Source: Ruminococcaceae bacterium UBA5401 (GTDB lineage Bacteria > Bacillota > Clostridia > Oscillospirales > Acutalibacteraceae). From it: DNA of 31,089 nt. Position numbers and translations under genes: made by a program. Shown here in pieces: positions 1 to 7,665 of this stretch; the stretch's first letter is position 1; every line of letters starts with the position of its first letter. The notes beneath the pieces were generated by a model. It was not told the origin of the DNA. It was given only the letters and a program-made list of their open reading frames with translations, and made no database searches. The stretch covers positions 27,394 through 58,482 of the forward strand of contig DHOB01000025.1 of NCBI GenBank assembly GCA_002409675.1, in the 5' to 3' direction.

Positions 1-35
1 CTGCCAGGGCGGGGAGGCCGCGGATTCCGCAATAA

Positions 36-74
36 AGCCGGCGCCCCCGCCAATCCGGGGACGCCGGCTTTTCC
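36..74 (+). terminator. Rho-independent terminator upstream of pnp
   Basis: The arms GCCGGCGCCCCCG (36-48) and CGGGGACGCCGGC (56-68) pair along their length with one C/A mismatch, and TTTT follows. This is a strong hairpin ending the transcript of whatever lies left of the window. A reading frame ending in TAA at 33-35 (…RAGRPRIPQ) could be the tail of that upstream gene, but 11 codons are too few to identify it. In many Firmicutes rpsO precedes pnp; the visible tail does not look like S15. Confidence 0.75.
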
Positions 75-129
75 GTACAGGGGAGGCTGCCGCGCTCCCG
101 ATTTGAACTGCGGCGCACGGAGGAGAAAA

Positions 130-2280
130 ATGTTTGAAAATTACAGGGTCTACAAGACCGATTTCGGCGGCCGGCCCCTGACGGTGGAAACGGGGAAGTG
201 GGCGCAGCTCGCCAACGGGGAGTGCCTGGTGCGCTGCGGGGACACCGCGGTGCACGTCGCGGTGACCGCCTCGGCCGGGGCGCGCGAAAACGCGCGCTTT
301 TTTCCGCTTTCCGTCGATTATGAGGAGAAGCTGTACGCCGTCGGCAGAATCCCGGGCTCCTATTTCAGGCGGGAGGGCCGGCCGACCGAAAAGGCCGTCG
401 CCGCCGGCCGCATGATCGACCGCTCCATCCGCCCGCTGTTTCCGAAGGACCTGCGCAACGGCGTCTCCGTCGTCTGCACCGTGATGAGCGCGGACCCCGA
501 CTGCCTGCCGGAGGTCGCCGCTCTGGTGGGCGCCTCCGCCGCGCTGAGCCTTTCGGACGTGCCGTGGAACGGGCCGGTTTCGGGGGTCTCCGTGGGTTTT
601 GTGGACGGCGGGTTCGTGATCAACCCGACCGAGGAGCAGCGGAAAAAATCGAAGATGGCCCTGACCGTCGCCTCCACGCGGGAGCGCGTCGTGATGCTTG
701 AGGCCGGCGCCGACCAGGTCCCGGACGACGTGGTGTACGCCGGCATCCTCGAAGGGCTCAAGGCCAACCGGCCCATCGTCGAGTTCCTCAAGAAGATTCA
801 GGCGGAAATCGGCAGGGAGAAGTTTGCCTACGAGAGCGCCGAGCCGGACGAGGAGCTGGCGCAGGCCGTGGAGGAGTACGCGGCGGACGACATCCGCGCG
901 GCGCTCGGCGCCGGCGACAAAAGGGCCCGCGACGCGCAGCTGCAGGCCGTCTGCGGCCGCGCGCACGAAAAATTCGACCCCGAATCCCCCGACCGGACCG
1001 CCCAAATCGACGAGTGCCTGTTCCGCGCACAGAAACAGGTGGTCCGCCGCCTCCTGCTGGACGGGCAGAAGCGCGTGGACGGCCGCGGCCCGGACGAAAT
1101 CCGCCCGATGGCCGCCGAGGTCGGCGTGCTGCCGCGCGCCCACGGCAGCGGCCTGTTCACCCGCGGCCAGACCCAGGTGCTGACGGCCGTGACCCTCGGC
1201 CCGCCGGAGGCCGCGCAGCCGATCGATGGCATCGGCGGGCAGACGGTCAAGCGGTATATCCACCAGTACAACATGCCGCCCTATGCGACGGGCGACAGCC
1301 GTCCCCGGCACGGCCCCAACCGCCGGGAAATCGGCCACGGCGCGCTGGCCGAGCGCGCCCTCGCGCCGGTGATTCCCCCCGCCGGGGAGTTCCCCTACAC
1401 CATCCGCGCGGTGTCGGAGGTGCTCTCCTCCGACGGCTCCACCTCGCAGGCTGCCGTCTGCGGCTCCACCCTGGCCCTGATGGACGCGGGCGTGCCGATT
1501 CGGGCGCCCGTCGCCGGCATCGCCTGCGGGCTGGTTGCCGAGGACGGGCGCTGGACGACCCTGACGGACATCCAGGGTCTGGAGGATTTCTTCGGCGACA
1601 TGGATTTCAAGGTCGCCGGCACCCGCGCGGGCGTCACCGCCCTCCAGATGGACCAGAAAATCGACGGCCTCACGCCGGAAATCATCAGGGAGACCCTCTC
1701 CAAAGCCCGCAGGGCGCGCGACGCCATCCTCGACGGCGTCCTGCTCAAGGCCCTCGCGCAGCCCCGGAAAGAGCTTTCGCCCTATGCGCCGAAGATGCTT
1801 TCCGCGGTCATCCCGGTCGAAAAAATCCGCGACGTGATCGGCCCGGGCGGAAAGACCGTCCGGAGAATCTGCGCCGAATGCGGCGTGCAGATCAATGTGG
1901 AAGAGGACGGCCGCGTCCGCGTCTGCGGCGGCAGCCTCGCGGACTGCAGGCGCGCCCTCGGCATCGTCGACACCCTCGCGCACGACCCGGAGCCGGGCGC
2001 GGTCTTCCGCGGCAGGGTGACGCGGCTGGCGAGCTTCGGCGCGTTTGTGGAAATCGCCCCCGGCCGCGAGGGCCTCGTGCACCTCTCCCAGCTGGACGCC
2101 GGGCGCGTCGGCCGGGTCGAGGACGCAGTCCGGGTCGGCGACGAGGTGCTGGTCAAGGTGCTGGGCGTCGATGAAAAAGGGCGGCTGAGCCTCTCCCGCC
2201 GCGCGGCGCTCAAACAGATGGAGGGCCGCGCGCCGGAGGCCGGGCCTTCTTCCGGTTCCGCGCAGCGGCCGCGCCATTAA
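130..2280 (+). CDS. pnp: Polyribonucleotide nucleotidyltransferase (PNPase)
   Basis: A 716-aa phosphorolytic 3'-5' exoribonuclease that degrades mRNA to nucleoside diphosphates in the cytoplasm. Domains run in the usual order: first RNase PH core (about 1-230, with FFPLSVDYEEKLYAVGRIPG), a helical linker, second RNase PH core (about 310-535), KH domain (GxxG loop as GPGG near 572) and S1 domain (about 622-685, VTRLASFGAFVEI). The second core carries the phosphate/catalytic signatures SDGSTSQA (near 434) and GDMDFK (near 490). Length is standard for the family. The ATG at 130 is chosen because CGGAGGA (118-124) sits at ideal spacing; the in-frame TTG at 103 adds nine residues and has no ribosome site. 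It appears monocistronic between two terminators. Confidence 0.97.
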   Translation: MFENYRVYKTDFGGRPLTVETGKWAQLANGECLVRCGDTAVHVAVTASAGARENARFFPLSVDYEEKLYAVGRIPGSYFRREGRPTEKAVAAGRMIDRSIRPLFPKDLRNGVSVVCTVMSADPDCLPEVAALVGASAALSLSDVPWNGPVSGVSVGFVDGGFVINPTEEQRKKSKMALTVASTRERVVMLEAGADQVPDDVVYAGILEGLKANRPIVEFLKKIQAEIGREKFAYESAEPDEELAQAVEEYAADDIRAALGAGDKRARDAQLQAVCGRAHEKFDPESPDRTAQIDECLFRAQKQVVRRLLLDGQKRVDGRGPDEIRPMAAEVGVLPRAHGSGLFTRGQTQVLTAVTLGPPEAAQPIDGIGGQTVKRYIHQYNMPPYATGDSRPRHGPNRREIGHGALAERALAPVIPPAGEFPYTIRAVSEVLSSDGSTSQAAVCGSTLALMDAGVPIRAPVAGIACGLVAEDGRWTTLTDIQGLEDFFGDMDFKVAGTRAGVTALQMDQKIDGLTPEIIRETLSKARRARDAILDGVLLKALAQPRKELSPYAPKMLSAVIPVEKIRDVIGPGGKTVRRICAECGVQINVEEDGRVRVCGGSLADCRRALGIVDTLAHDPEPGAVFRGRVTRLASFGAFVEIAPGREGLVHLSQLDAGRVGRVEDAVRVGDEVLVKVLGVDEKGRLSLSRRAALKQMEGRAPEAGPSSGSAQRPRH

Positions 2281-2293
2281 GCGCTTATTTGCC

Positions 2294-2331
2294 AAAAAGG
2301 GAGCACGGCACCGCACCGCGCTCCCCCTTTT
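2294..2331. terminator. Shared terminator between convergent pnp and XRE gene
   Basis: AAAAA-GGGAGC (2294-2304) pairs with GCTCCC (2320-2325) followed by CC-TTTT (2326-2331). A-rich and T-rich flanks on opposite sides let it serve both converging genes. It directly abuts the stop codon of the minus-strand regulator. Confidence 0.6.
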
Positions 2332-2651
2332 CAGCACCGACCCGGAGGGAAAACACATCGCCGGTTCCCTTCCTGGAACTCGGCGAGCAGATCCTTCATG
2401 AGTTCTTCCTGGGAGGCGGTCAGGCCGTCGATGGGGAGCATTTTGCGGTTTTCCAGGCCCAGGATATAATCGGCGGAAACGCCGTAGAAGACGGCCAGCT
2501 TGGTGAGGACGTCCAGGGACGGCGTCTTGATGTTGTTCTCATACCCGCTGATGGTCGTCTTGGAGAGACCGAGCCGCTTTGCAACCTGCGTCTGGGAGAG
2601 ATTTTTGCTTTCGCGCAGCTGCCGGAGGCGGTAGCCGAAATCGAAGATCAT
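2331..2651 (-). CDS. XRE-family helix-turn-helix regulator (small, cytoplasmic)
   Basis: A 106-aa protein that is mostly one Cro/C1-type DNA-binding domain (about residues 6-64). The recognition helix region reads LSQTQVAKRLGLSKTTISGY, followed by the classic ENNIKTPSLDVLTKLAVFYGVSADYILG continuation. The ~40-residue tail has no recognisable effector domain. Such proteins bind short palindromes as dimers and repress or activate nearby genes; the target here is unknown. Start ATG at 2651 has an AAGGGG site eight bases upstream. It is transcribed away from proBA, and an imperfect palindrome lies in the shared 220-bp intergenic region, so autoregulation or control of proB is possible but inferred. 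The 3' end abuts the pnp terminator. Confidence 0.88.
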   Translation of the reverse strand: MIFDFGYRLRQLRESKNLSQTQVAKRLGLSKTTISGYENNIKTPSLDVLTKLAVFYGVSADYILGLENRKMLPIDGLTASQEELMKDLLAEFQEGNRRCVFPPGRC

Positions 2652-2686
2652 AATATCAACCCCTTATGGAAAATTGTACCGGATTT

Positions 2687-2706
2687 CTGTTGCCCGAAAG
2701 AGAACA
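2687..2706. promoter_or_regulatory. Possible operator palindrome
   Basis: CTGTT-N10-AACAG forms a perfect 5-bp inverted repeat between the divergent XRE gene and proB. Its position just upstream of the regulator's start fits an autoregulatory operator. Short palindromes occur by chance, so this is tentative. Confidence 0.25.
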
Positions 2707-2780
2707 GAACACAGCAATTTTACATCTATAAGAGTACTTTGAGCCGCAGACCGGCGATTATACGGAAGAAATGGGCAGGC

Positions 2781-2809
2781 TTCATTCTTCCGCGGGTTTG
2801 TGCTATAAT
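2781..2809 (+). promoter_or_regulatory. Sigma-A promoter for proBA (extended -10)
   Basis: TTCATT (2781-2786), a 17-bp spacer, then TGC-TATAAT (2801-2809). The -35 is weak but the -10 is perfect and carries the TGn extension. Transcription would start near 2816, leaving a leader of about 57 nt before proB, too short for a T-box or other large leader element. Confidence 0.7.
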
Positions 2810-2872
2810 AGCACCGGTCCGCGCCGCGGCGCCGGCCGGGAAAAAACAAAGCGAAAAGGCGGGAAAACGGGG

Positions 2873-3673
2873 ATGTCGGCAGTCACACAGGCCAAACGGA
2901 TCGTCGTCAAGGTGGGCACCTCCACCCTGACCTATGAGAACGGCAAGCTGAACCTCCGCAGGGTGGAGCGGCTGTGCAAGGTCCTGAGCGACCTGCAGAA
3001 TTCCGGGCGGGAGATGATCCTCGTCACGTCGGGGGCCATCGGCGTGGGGGCCGGCAAGCTCGGCCTTCCCGCCCGCCCGGAGGAAACCGAGAAAAAGCAG
3101 GCGGTCGCCGCCGTGGGGCAGTGCGAGCTGATGTTCATCTACGACAAGTTTTTCGGGGAGTACAACCGGGTCGTCGCGCAGGTCCTGCTCACCGGGGACG
3201 TGATTGCCGGCGGGCGCAACCGGAAGAATACGGAAAACACGTTCGGCGAGCTGATCCGCATGGGCATCATCCCCGTCGTCAACGAGAACGACACCGTCGC
3301 GGTGGATGAGCTGGTCGGCTCGCAGATCGGCGACAACGACACGCTTTCCGCCGTTGTGGCGGAGCTGACGCGGGCCGACCTGCTGGTGATTCTGACCGAC
3401 GTCGACGGCCTGTACGACGGGAACCCCGGCGTCCATCCGGAGGCGAAGCGCATCCCGTTCGTGCCCCGCGTGACGGACGCCGTACGGGCCCTGGCGGGCG
3501 GGCGCGGCTCCGCGCGCGGGACGGGCGGCATGCGCACCAAGGTGGAGGCGGCCGCCATGGCGAACCGGGCGGGCATCCCCTGCTGCGTGATGAGCGGCGC
3601 CGTGCCGGAAAAACTGTACGACCTTTTCGAGGGCGTGCAGATTGGAACAATTTTCGGCAGCAAAAAGCGGTAA
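2873..3673 (+). CDS. proB: Glutamate 5-kinase (short form, no PUA domain)
   Basis: A 266-aa amino-acid kinase that phosphorylates L-glutamate with ATP, the first step of proline synthesis. Visible motifs: KVGTSTL at the N-terminus (phosphate binding), TSGAIGVG, NENDTVAVDEL (glutamate binding), GDNDTLSA, LTDVDGLY and GTGGMRTKVEAA (nucleotide binding). The protein ends straight after the kinase fold, so it lacks the ~100-residue C-terminal PUA domain of the E. coli/B. subtilis enzymes; short forms like this are known in Clostridia. The ATG at 2873 matches the usual start (MSAVTQAKRIVVKVGTS). The longer frame from 2771 would begin upstream of the promoter's -10. The ribosome site is only a G-rich stretch (AACGGGG). 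It is followed after 99 bp by proA. Confidence 0.95.
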   Translation: MSAVTQAKRIVVKVGTSTLTYENGKLNLRRVERLCKVLSDLQNSGREMILVTSGAIGVGAGKLGLPARPEETEKKQAVAAVGQCELMFIYDKFFGEYNRVVAQVLLTGDVIAGGRNRKNTENTFGELIRMGIIPVVNENDTVAVDELVGSQIGDNDTLSAVVAELTRADLLVILTDVDGLYDGNPGVHPEAKRIPFVPRVTDAVRALAGGRGSARGTGGMRTKVEAAAMANRAGIPCCVMSGAVPEKLYDLFEGVQIGTIFGSKKR

Positions 3674-3772
3674 AATGGAAGACGGAATTTACATATAGAT
3701 ATGTGCAGGATAAAATTCGACGGACAGGTGCCGCGCCGCGCACAGGCGGCCGGCGGAACCGGAGGAGCGAAA

Positions 3773-5017
3773 ATGGCGGAACTGGAACAGATGGGAAAAA
3801 GAGCGAAAGCGGCCGCGCGGGCCCTCGCCCAGGCGGGGCCCCGCAAAGACCGGGCCCTGCTGGCCGCGGCGGAAGGGCTGGAGCGCGCGAAGGACAAAAT
3901 CCTCGCCGCCAACGCGGAGGATCTGGCCGCGGCCAGAGCGGCGGGGATGAGCGCGCCGCTGCTGGACCGCCTCGCGCTGGACGAAGGGCGCGTCGCCGGC
4001 ATGGCGCGCGGCCTGCGCGGCGTGGCGGCCCAGGAGGACCCGGTCGGCGAGGTGGTTTCCGGCTCGGTCCGGCCGAACGGGCTGAAGATTGAAAAAATCC
4101 GCGTGCCGCTCGGCATGGTCGGCATCATCTACGAGGCGCGGCCCAACGTGACCGCCGACGCCGCGGCCATCTGCCTGAAGGCGGGCAGCGCGGTGCTGCT
4201 GCGCGGCGGCAAAGAGGCCGTGCGCTCCAACGCGGCCGTTGCGGACGTCCTGCGGGCCGCGCTGAAAACGGCCGGCCTGCCGGAGGACTGCGTCCAGCTC
4301 GTCACGGACACGTCCCGCGCCTCGGCGCTGGCCATGATGCGGATGCGCGGAACCCTCGACGTGCTGATTCCGCGCGGCGGGCGCGGGCTGATCCGCTCCG
4401 TGACGGAAAACGCGCGCGTGCCGGTGATTGAGACGGGATGGGGCAACTGCCACATTTTCGTGGATGCCTCGGCGGATATCGGCATGGCGGCGGAAATCGT
4501 GTTCAACGCGAAGACCTCGCGGCCCTCGGTCTGCAACGCGGCCGAGACGCTGCTCGTCCACAAAGACATCGCCGAAAAGGCCCTGCCGGTCCTCAAGGCC
4601 CGGTTGGACCAAAAGCACGTGCAGCTGCGCGGATGCGAGAGGACGCGCGCGATTCTCGGCGATTCGGTCGTGCCCGCCACGGAGGAGGACTGGGCGACCG
4701 AGTACCTCGACTACATCCTCGCCGTGCGCGTGGTGGACAGCCTCGACGAGGCCATGGCCCACATCGCGCGGTACTCCAGCGGCCACAGCGAGGCGATTGT
4801 GACGCGGGATTACGGAAATGCGCGCCGGTTCGCGGCGGGCGTGGATTCGGCGGCGGTCTACGTGAACGCCTCCACCCGCTTCACCGACGGCGGGGAGTTC
4901 GGCCTGGGCGCGGAAATCGGCATCTCCACCCAGAAGCTGCACGCGCGCGGCCCGATGGGCGTGCGGGAGCTGACCACCACGAAATTCGTCGTCACCGGCG
5001 ACGGGCAGGTTCGGTAA
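3773..5017 (+). CDS. proA: Gamma-glutamyl phosphate reductase
   Basis: A 414-aa NADPH-dependent enzyme of the aldehyde dehydrogenase superfamily. It reduces glutamyl-5-phosphate to glutamate semialdehyde, the second step of proline synthesis, and acts on the product of ProB. Motifs: PLGMVGIIYEARPNVT, LRGGKEA, DVLIPRGG, the catalytic cysteine in SVCNAAETLLVH (about Cys254) and the C-terminal FGLGAEIGISTQKLHARGPMG. Length is normal. The ATG at 3773 is preceded by CGGAGGA (3760-3766). An upstream in-frame ATG at 3701 would add 24 residues unlike the family and has no ribosome site. A very long open frame exists on the opposite strand (3689-6100); it is a GC-bias shadow. Confidence 0.97.
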   Translation: MAELEQMGKRAKAAARALAQAGPRKDRALLAAAEGLERAKDKILAANAEDLAAARAAGMSAPLLDRLALDEGRVAGMARGLRGVAAQEDPVGEVVSGSVRPNGLKIEKIRVPLGMVGIIYEARPNVTADAAAICLKAGSAVLLRGGKEAVRSNAAVADVLRAALKTAGLPEDCVQLVTDTSRASALAMMRMRGTLDVLIPRGGRGLIRSVTENARVPVIETGWGNCHIFVDASADIGMAAEIVFNAKTSRPSVCNAAETLLVHKDIAEKALPVLKARLDQKHVQLRGCERTRAILGDSVVPATEEDWATEYLDYILAVRVVDSLDEAMAHIARYSSGHSEAIVTRDYGNARRFAAGVDSAAVYVNASTRFTDGGEFGLGAEIGISTQKLHARGPMGVRELTTTKFVVTGDGQVR

Positions 5018-5035
5018 AGGCCGGTGCGGGCGGAT

Positions 5036-6037
5036 ATGAAAAACGACGGGAAAAACGAAATCCCCGGATTTTCGGCCGATTACCGCGGGGCGTACCCGCG
5101 CGGGCCGAAAGCGGAAAAGCCGGCTCCGCAGAGGCGGAAGCCGAAGAAAACGGCGCGTCCCCGGCAGGAGCGGAAGGCGCCGCGCGCCGCCGCGGAAAAA
5201 AAGAAGCGGCCCGCGCCGCCGCCCGATCGGCGGACGCGGCCGAAAGAGCCGGAGAACGCCTTTCCGCAGGAGCCGGAGGAAGCCGCCGGCGAGGAGGAAC
5301 TGCTGGCCCGGTGGAGCGCGGAAAGCGCAGAGGACGGGCCGGCGGCCCTTCTGCGGGAACAGAAATCCCGCCCCCGGCGGCGCGGAAAATACCGGTACGG
5401 CATTTTTGCGGGGACGCTGGTCCTGCTGCTGGCGCTGGTGGGCGTGGCGTTCATCGCCGGGCAGATCGGCACGCGCATCCACGGCGCGCTGACCGACGAC
5501 AGCCGCCTGCGCGAATACGACCAGTTCCTCAGGGTGGTTGTGGCGCAGGACCCGAAGCCGTTCGCTTCGCCCCAGAAGGCCGACCCGGAGTTCGTGCTGA
5601 ACGCCTCCCTCTGGAAAACCATGACGGAGAACGCCTCCTCCTACACCAGCTATGACGACGCGGGCCGCACCATCGTGCCCCTCGGCGACGTGGCGCAGGC
5701 CTGCCGCGAGCTGTTCGGGCCGGACTGCCGCCTGCAGCCGAAAAATCCCGCCCAGGAGACGTTCTATGAGTACGACGCCGCCAAAAGCCGGTTTTACGTC
5801 TCCCTGTTTTCCCTCGACAGCGTCTACGCGCCCTATACGCAGAGCGCCCGGCGGGAAGACGGCGGCACGGTGCTGCGCGTGGGGTACGTCCCGCCGACCG
5901 ACGAGACCCGGACGCAGTCCGGCGCTTCTTCGGCCGGCACGCCGACCCCCTCCAAAGTGATGGAGTACGTGATAAAGACCGACCCCTCCACCCAAAAGGA
6001 CTATGTCTACGCCGTCCGTTCGCCCGCGGCTTCGTAA
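5036..6037 (+). CDS. Single-pass membrane protein with basic cytoplasmic tail (unknown)
   Basis: A 333-aa protein I do not recognise. Residues 1 to about 118 are hydrophilic and rich in Lys, Arg, Pro, Glu and Ala, as expected of a disordered cytoplasmic region. A transmembrane helix follows at about 120-145 (GTLVLLLALVGVAFIAG). The remaining ~185 residues would be extracytoplasmic, with scattered aromatics and no cysteine pair or known catalytic motif apparent; the segment before the C-terminus is Thr/Ser/Pro-rich. It starts 18 bp after proA and is probably co-transcribed with proBA. Start choice is uncertain: ATG 5036 follows a G-rich GGGCGG, while GTG 5024 lies three bases after AAAGG. A link to proline metabolism is not evident from sequence. 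Confidence 0.7.
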   Translation: MKNDGKNEIPGFSADYRGAYPRGPKAEKPAPQRRKPKKTARPRQERKAPRAAAEKKKRPAPPPDRRTRPKEPENAFPQEPEEAAGEEELLARWSAESAEDGPAALLREQKSRPRRRGKYRYGIFAGTLVLLLALVGVAFIAGQIGTRIHGALTDDSRLREYDQFLRVVVAQDPKPFASPQKADPEFVLNASLWKTMTENASSYTSYDDAGRTIVPLGDVAQACRELFGPDCRLQPKNPAQETFYEYDAAKSRFYVSLFSLDSVYAPYTQSARREDGGTVLRVGYVPPTDETRTQSGASSAGTPTPSKVMEYVIKTDPSTQKDYVYAVRSPAAS

Positions 6038-6058
6038 GAGCGCGGGTGGGGTTCGGGC

Positions 6059-6088
6059 AAAAAAAGGCTTCCCCGCGGAGGGGAAGCC
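6059..6088 (-). terminator. Minus-strand rho-independent terminator
   Basis: GGCTTCCCC (6066-6074) and GGGGAAGCC (6080-6088) form a perfect 9-bp stem with a 5-nt loop. Seven A residues at 6059-6065 read as a T-tract on the minus strand. It ends the three-gene small-protein operon coming from the right. There is no T-run on the plus side, so it is less suited to the proBA operon. Confidence 0.85.
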
Positions 6089-6104
6089 TGAAAGTTCCAT
6101 CCAG

Positions 6105-6512
6105 TCATATCAAAAGGTACAGCAGCGCAAAAATCAGGGAGTGGTCGGCTTTTTCTTCCATCAGAATCAGCAGGAGCATCAGAATCAGCGTGCGCTCGCT
6201 GTCTTTAAACAGAATGTCGAGTGCCCCGGCGGGGGGGTCCGCATCTTCCTGTTGGGGTTCCGGGGGCCGCGGGGGCGTTTCTGAAGGCCGCCGGGGCGCG
6301 GGGGGATCGGCCCGCGCCGGAGCGGGGCGCGGCTGCCGCCCCGGCGGGTGCAGGGGCATCTGCTCCGCGCGCGGATGCGGCGCGCCGCCCTGCCGCGGGC
6401 GCGGCGGTATGTAAGAGGAAGGAATCTGCGCGCGCGCCTGCATTTCGCGGGCGCGGCGGATCGCTTCCTCCTGAAGGGTCTGCATGTTGCGCCGGTCCGG
6501 ACTGTCTGCCAT
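6105..6512 (-). CDS. Small Pro-rich protein with hydrophobic C-terminus (unknown)
   Basis: A 135-aa protein in three parts: a charged helical N-terminus (about 1-30, QEEAIRRAREMQARAQ), a Pro/Arg-rich linker (about 35-95), and a strongly hydrophobic C-terminus (TLILMLLLILMEEKADHSLIFALLYLLI) that looks like two short membrane-embedded helices split by the charged MEEKAD turn. Start ATG at 6512 has GAAGGTG seven bases upstream. It is the last gene of a tight minus-strand trio (12-bp gap to the preceding gene) and is followed by a strong terminator. No family is recognised; a membrane-anchored partner of the two preceding small proteins is a reasonable guess. Confidence 0.7.
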   Translation of the reverse strand: MADSPDRRNMQTLQEEAIRRAREMQARAQIPSSYIPPRPRQGGAPHPRAEQMPLHPPGRQPRPAPARADPPAPRRPSETPPRPPEPQQEDADPPAGALDILFKDSERTLILMLLLILMEEKADHSLIFALLYLLI

Positions 6513-6524
6513 CGCTTTTCACCT

Positions 6525-6881
6525 TCAGAAAATCCCGCTGTTTTTCAGGAACGGCACCGCGCGGACAAGCTGCATCAGCCGGAGGGATTCGTCCAGCTTT
6601 TTCTGCCGCTTTTCGCTCAGAAACGGCCGCAGCGCGCGCAGCAGCCGGGTGGCGCTGTCCTCCCGGCGAAAGCGCGAGAGGGCCGGGGCGAGTTTCATCA
6701 CCGTCCGCATCACGTCCGCGTCCGCGGGCGGCGCCGGTTTTTCCGCCGGTTTCGGCGGCGGGTCGGCCGCGGGGGCTTCCTTTTCCCCAGAACCGCCCAG
6801 CATGGAGGCGAGCGCCCGGATTTTCTCCATGCTGGCGGGGTCTTTCAGGATGTCGCCGAGCTTGGAGGTCATGTCGTCCAT
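6525..6881 (-). CDS. Small helical protein, middle gene of trio (unknown)
   Basis: A 118-aa predicted soluble helical protein. The N-terminus (KLGDILKDPASMEKIRALAS) is followed by a Pro/Ala/Glu linker (about 33-53). A conserved-looking C-terminal half is rich in Arg and Leu (LAPALSRFRREDSATRLLRA, then LRPFLSEKRQKKLDESLRLMQL). There are no transmembrane segments. The N-terminal 'DP..x..KI…L..GG' pattern resembles the C-terminus of the 57-aa protein just upstream. Start ATG 6881 lies immediately after the stop codon (6884-6882) of that gene, so translation is probably coupled. Function unknown. Confidence 0.75.
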   Translation of the reverse strand: MDDMTSKLGDILKDPASMEKIRALASMLGGSGEKEAPAADPPPKPAEKPAPPADADVMRTVMKLAPALSRFRREDSATRLLRALRPFLSEKRQKKLDESLRLMQLVRAVPFLKNSGIF

Positions 6882-7055
6882 TTATTTCTTTCCCCCCGTA
6901 AACTTGCGGATCAGTTCCTGCGCCTCGGGCGTGCTCAGAATCTTCTCGCAGGCCTTTCGGTCGGCCAGAAGGGACTGCACTTTCTTCCGGTCTTCCGGCC
7001 CGAGCTTTTTTATCAGAGAGCCCAGCATTTCGCTGTTGTTCCCGTTCTTTTGCAC
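6882..7055 (-). CDS. 57-aa small protein, first gene of trio (unknown)
   Basis: A short gene starting at GTG 7055 and ending in TAA at 6884-6882, directly before the ATG of the next gene. GGGGTG stands eight bases before the GTG. The product begins MQKNGNNSEMLGSLIKKLGP, continues EDRKKVQSLLADRKACEKIL and ends STPEAQELIRKFTGGKK: helical, charged, no signal or membrane segment. High GC at third codon positions and exact fit with the downstream gene support it being real. No function is recognised. An internal ATG ten codons in is a possible alternative start. Confidence 0.75.
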   Translation of the reverse strand: MQKNGNNSEMLGSLIKKLGPEDRKKVQSLLADRKACEKILSTPEAQELIRKFTGGKK

Positions 7056-7133
7056 AGTTCAATCACCCCGACACATACTATGCCGCCCGGCGGAAAGATA
7101 TGCCGCCCGGGCGGCCGGGAGGTTTTTCCGGCT

Positions 7134-7598
7134 TTGCGAATTCTGGTTGTTTCGGATACCCACCGCGACCGCGGTGCCCTTCTGAGGGCCGTTCTGCGCC
7201 ACCCGGAGGCCGGCGTGGTGATCCACCTGGGCGACGGCGCGGAAGAGGCCGCCGAAATGGGGCGCCGTTTCCCCAAAAAGAGGTTTCTGCAGGTGCGCGG
7301 CAACTGCGACTGGGGCAGCACCCTGCCCGACGAGGGGCTGGCGACGCTCGCGGGCAGGCGGATTTTTTATACGCATGGTCATATATACCGCGTCAAATAC
7401 AGTCTGGAAGAGGCGAAATCCGCCGCGCGGCAGCATAAGGCGGACGTTCTGCTTTTCGGGCACACGCACGTGCCGCTCACGGCGTATGAAAACGGGCTGT
7501 ACCTGATGAACCCGGGCAGCCTGCAGGGACACGGCGGCACCTACGGGACCCTGGACATCACCCCGGCCGGCATCGTGACGAATATCGTCAAAATCTGA
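7134..7598 (+). CDS. YfcE/MJ0936-type metallophosphoesterase
   Basis: A 154-aa calcineurin-like phosphoesterase, nearly all of it the catalytic domain. Every metal-binding motif is visible in order: SDTH (Asp8, His10), GDG (near 40), GNCD (near 63), THGH (near 82), GHTH (near 108), and the family's NPGS. Members of this group hydrolyse model phosphodiesters using two metals such as Mn; the physiological substrate is usually unknown. I choose the TTG at 7134 (LRILVVSDTHRD) because GGGAGG (7117-7122) precedes it and the protein then begins at the first strand of the fold. The upstream in-frame ATG at 7080 has no ribosome site. Divergent from the small-protein trio. Confidence 0.88.
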   Translation: MRILVVSDTHRDRGALLRAVLRHPEAGVVIHLGDGAEEAAEMGRRFPKKRFLQVRGNCDWGSTLPDEGLATLAGRRIFYTHGHIYRVKYSLEEAKSAARQHKADVLLFGHTHVPLTAYENGLYLMNPGSLQGHGGTYGTLDITPAGIVTNIVKI

Positions 7599-7627
7599 TT
7601 GACAATCTCCGGCGAAAATGCTACTGT
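7599..7627 (+). promoter_or_regulatory. Sigma-A promoter for pgcA
   Basis: A perfect -35 TTGACA (7599-7604) begins right after the preceding gene's stop codon. It is followed by a 17-bp spacer and the weaker -10 TACTGT (7622-7627). Transcription would start about 30 nt upstream of pgcA. Confidence 0.55.
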
Positions 7628-7665
7628 AAAATCAGGAATATTTATGCTGGAAAGGAAAATATGCA

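Noticed and set aside
2816..2872. T-box or other leader riboswitch before proB
   Set aside because: The leader is under 60 nt, with no room for specifier and antiterminator elements and no terminator.
2289..2930. 213-codon plus-strand frame opposite the XRE gene and into proB
   Set aside because: It runs antisense to a clear HTH gene and crosses a terminator and the proB promoter; no ribosome site.
3689..6100. 803-codon open frame on the minus strand opposite proA and the following gene
   Set aside because: It is a shadow of high GC and codon bias: the plus strand has clear proA motifs, and this frame has no ribosome site or family resemblance.
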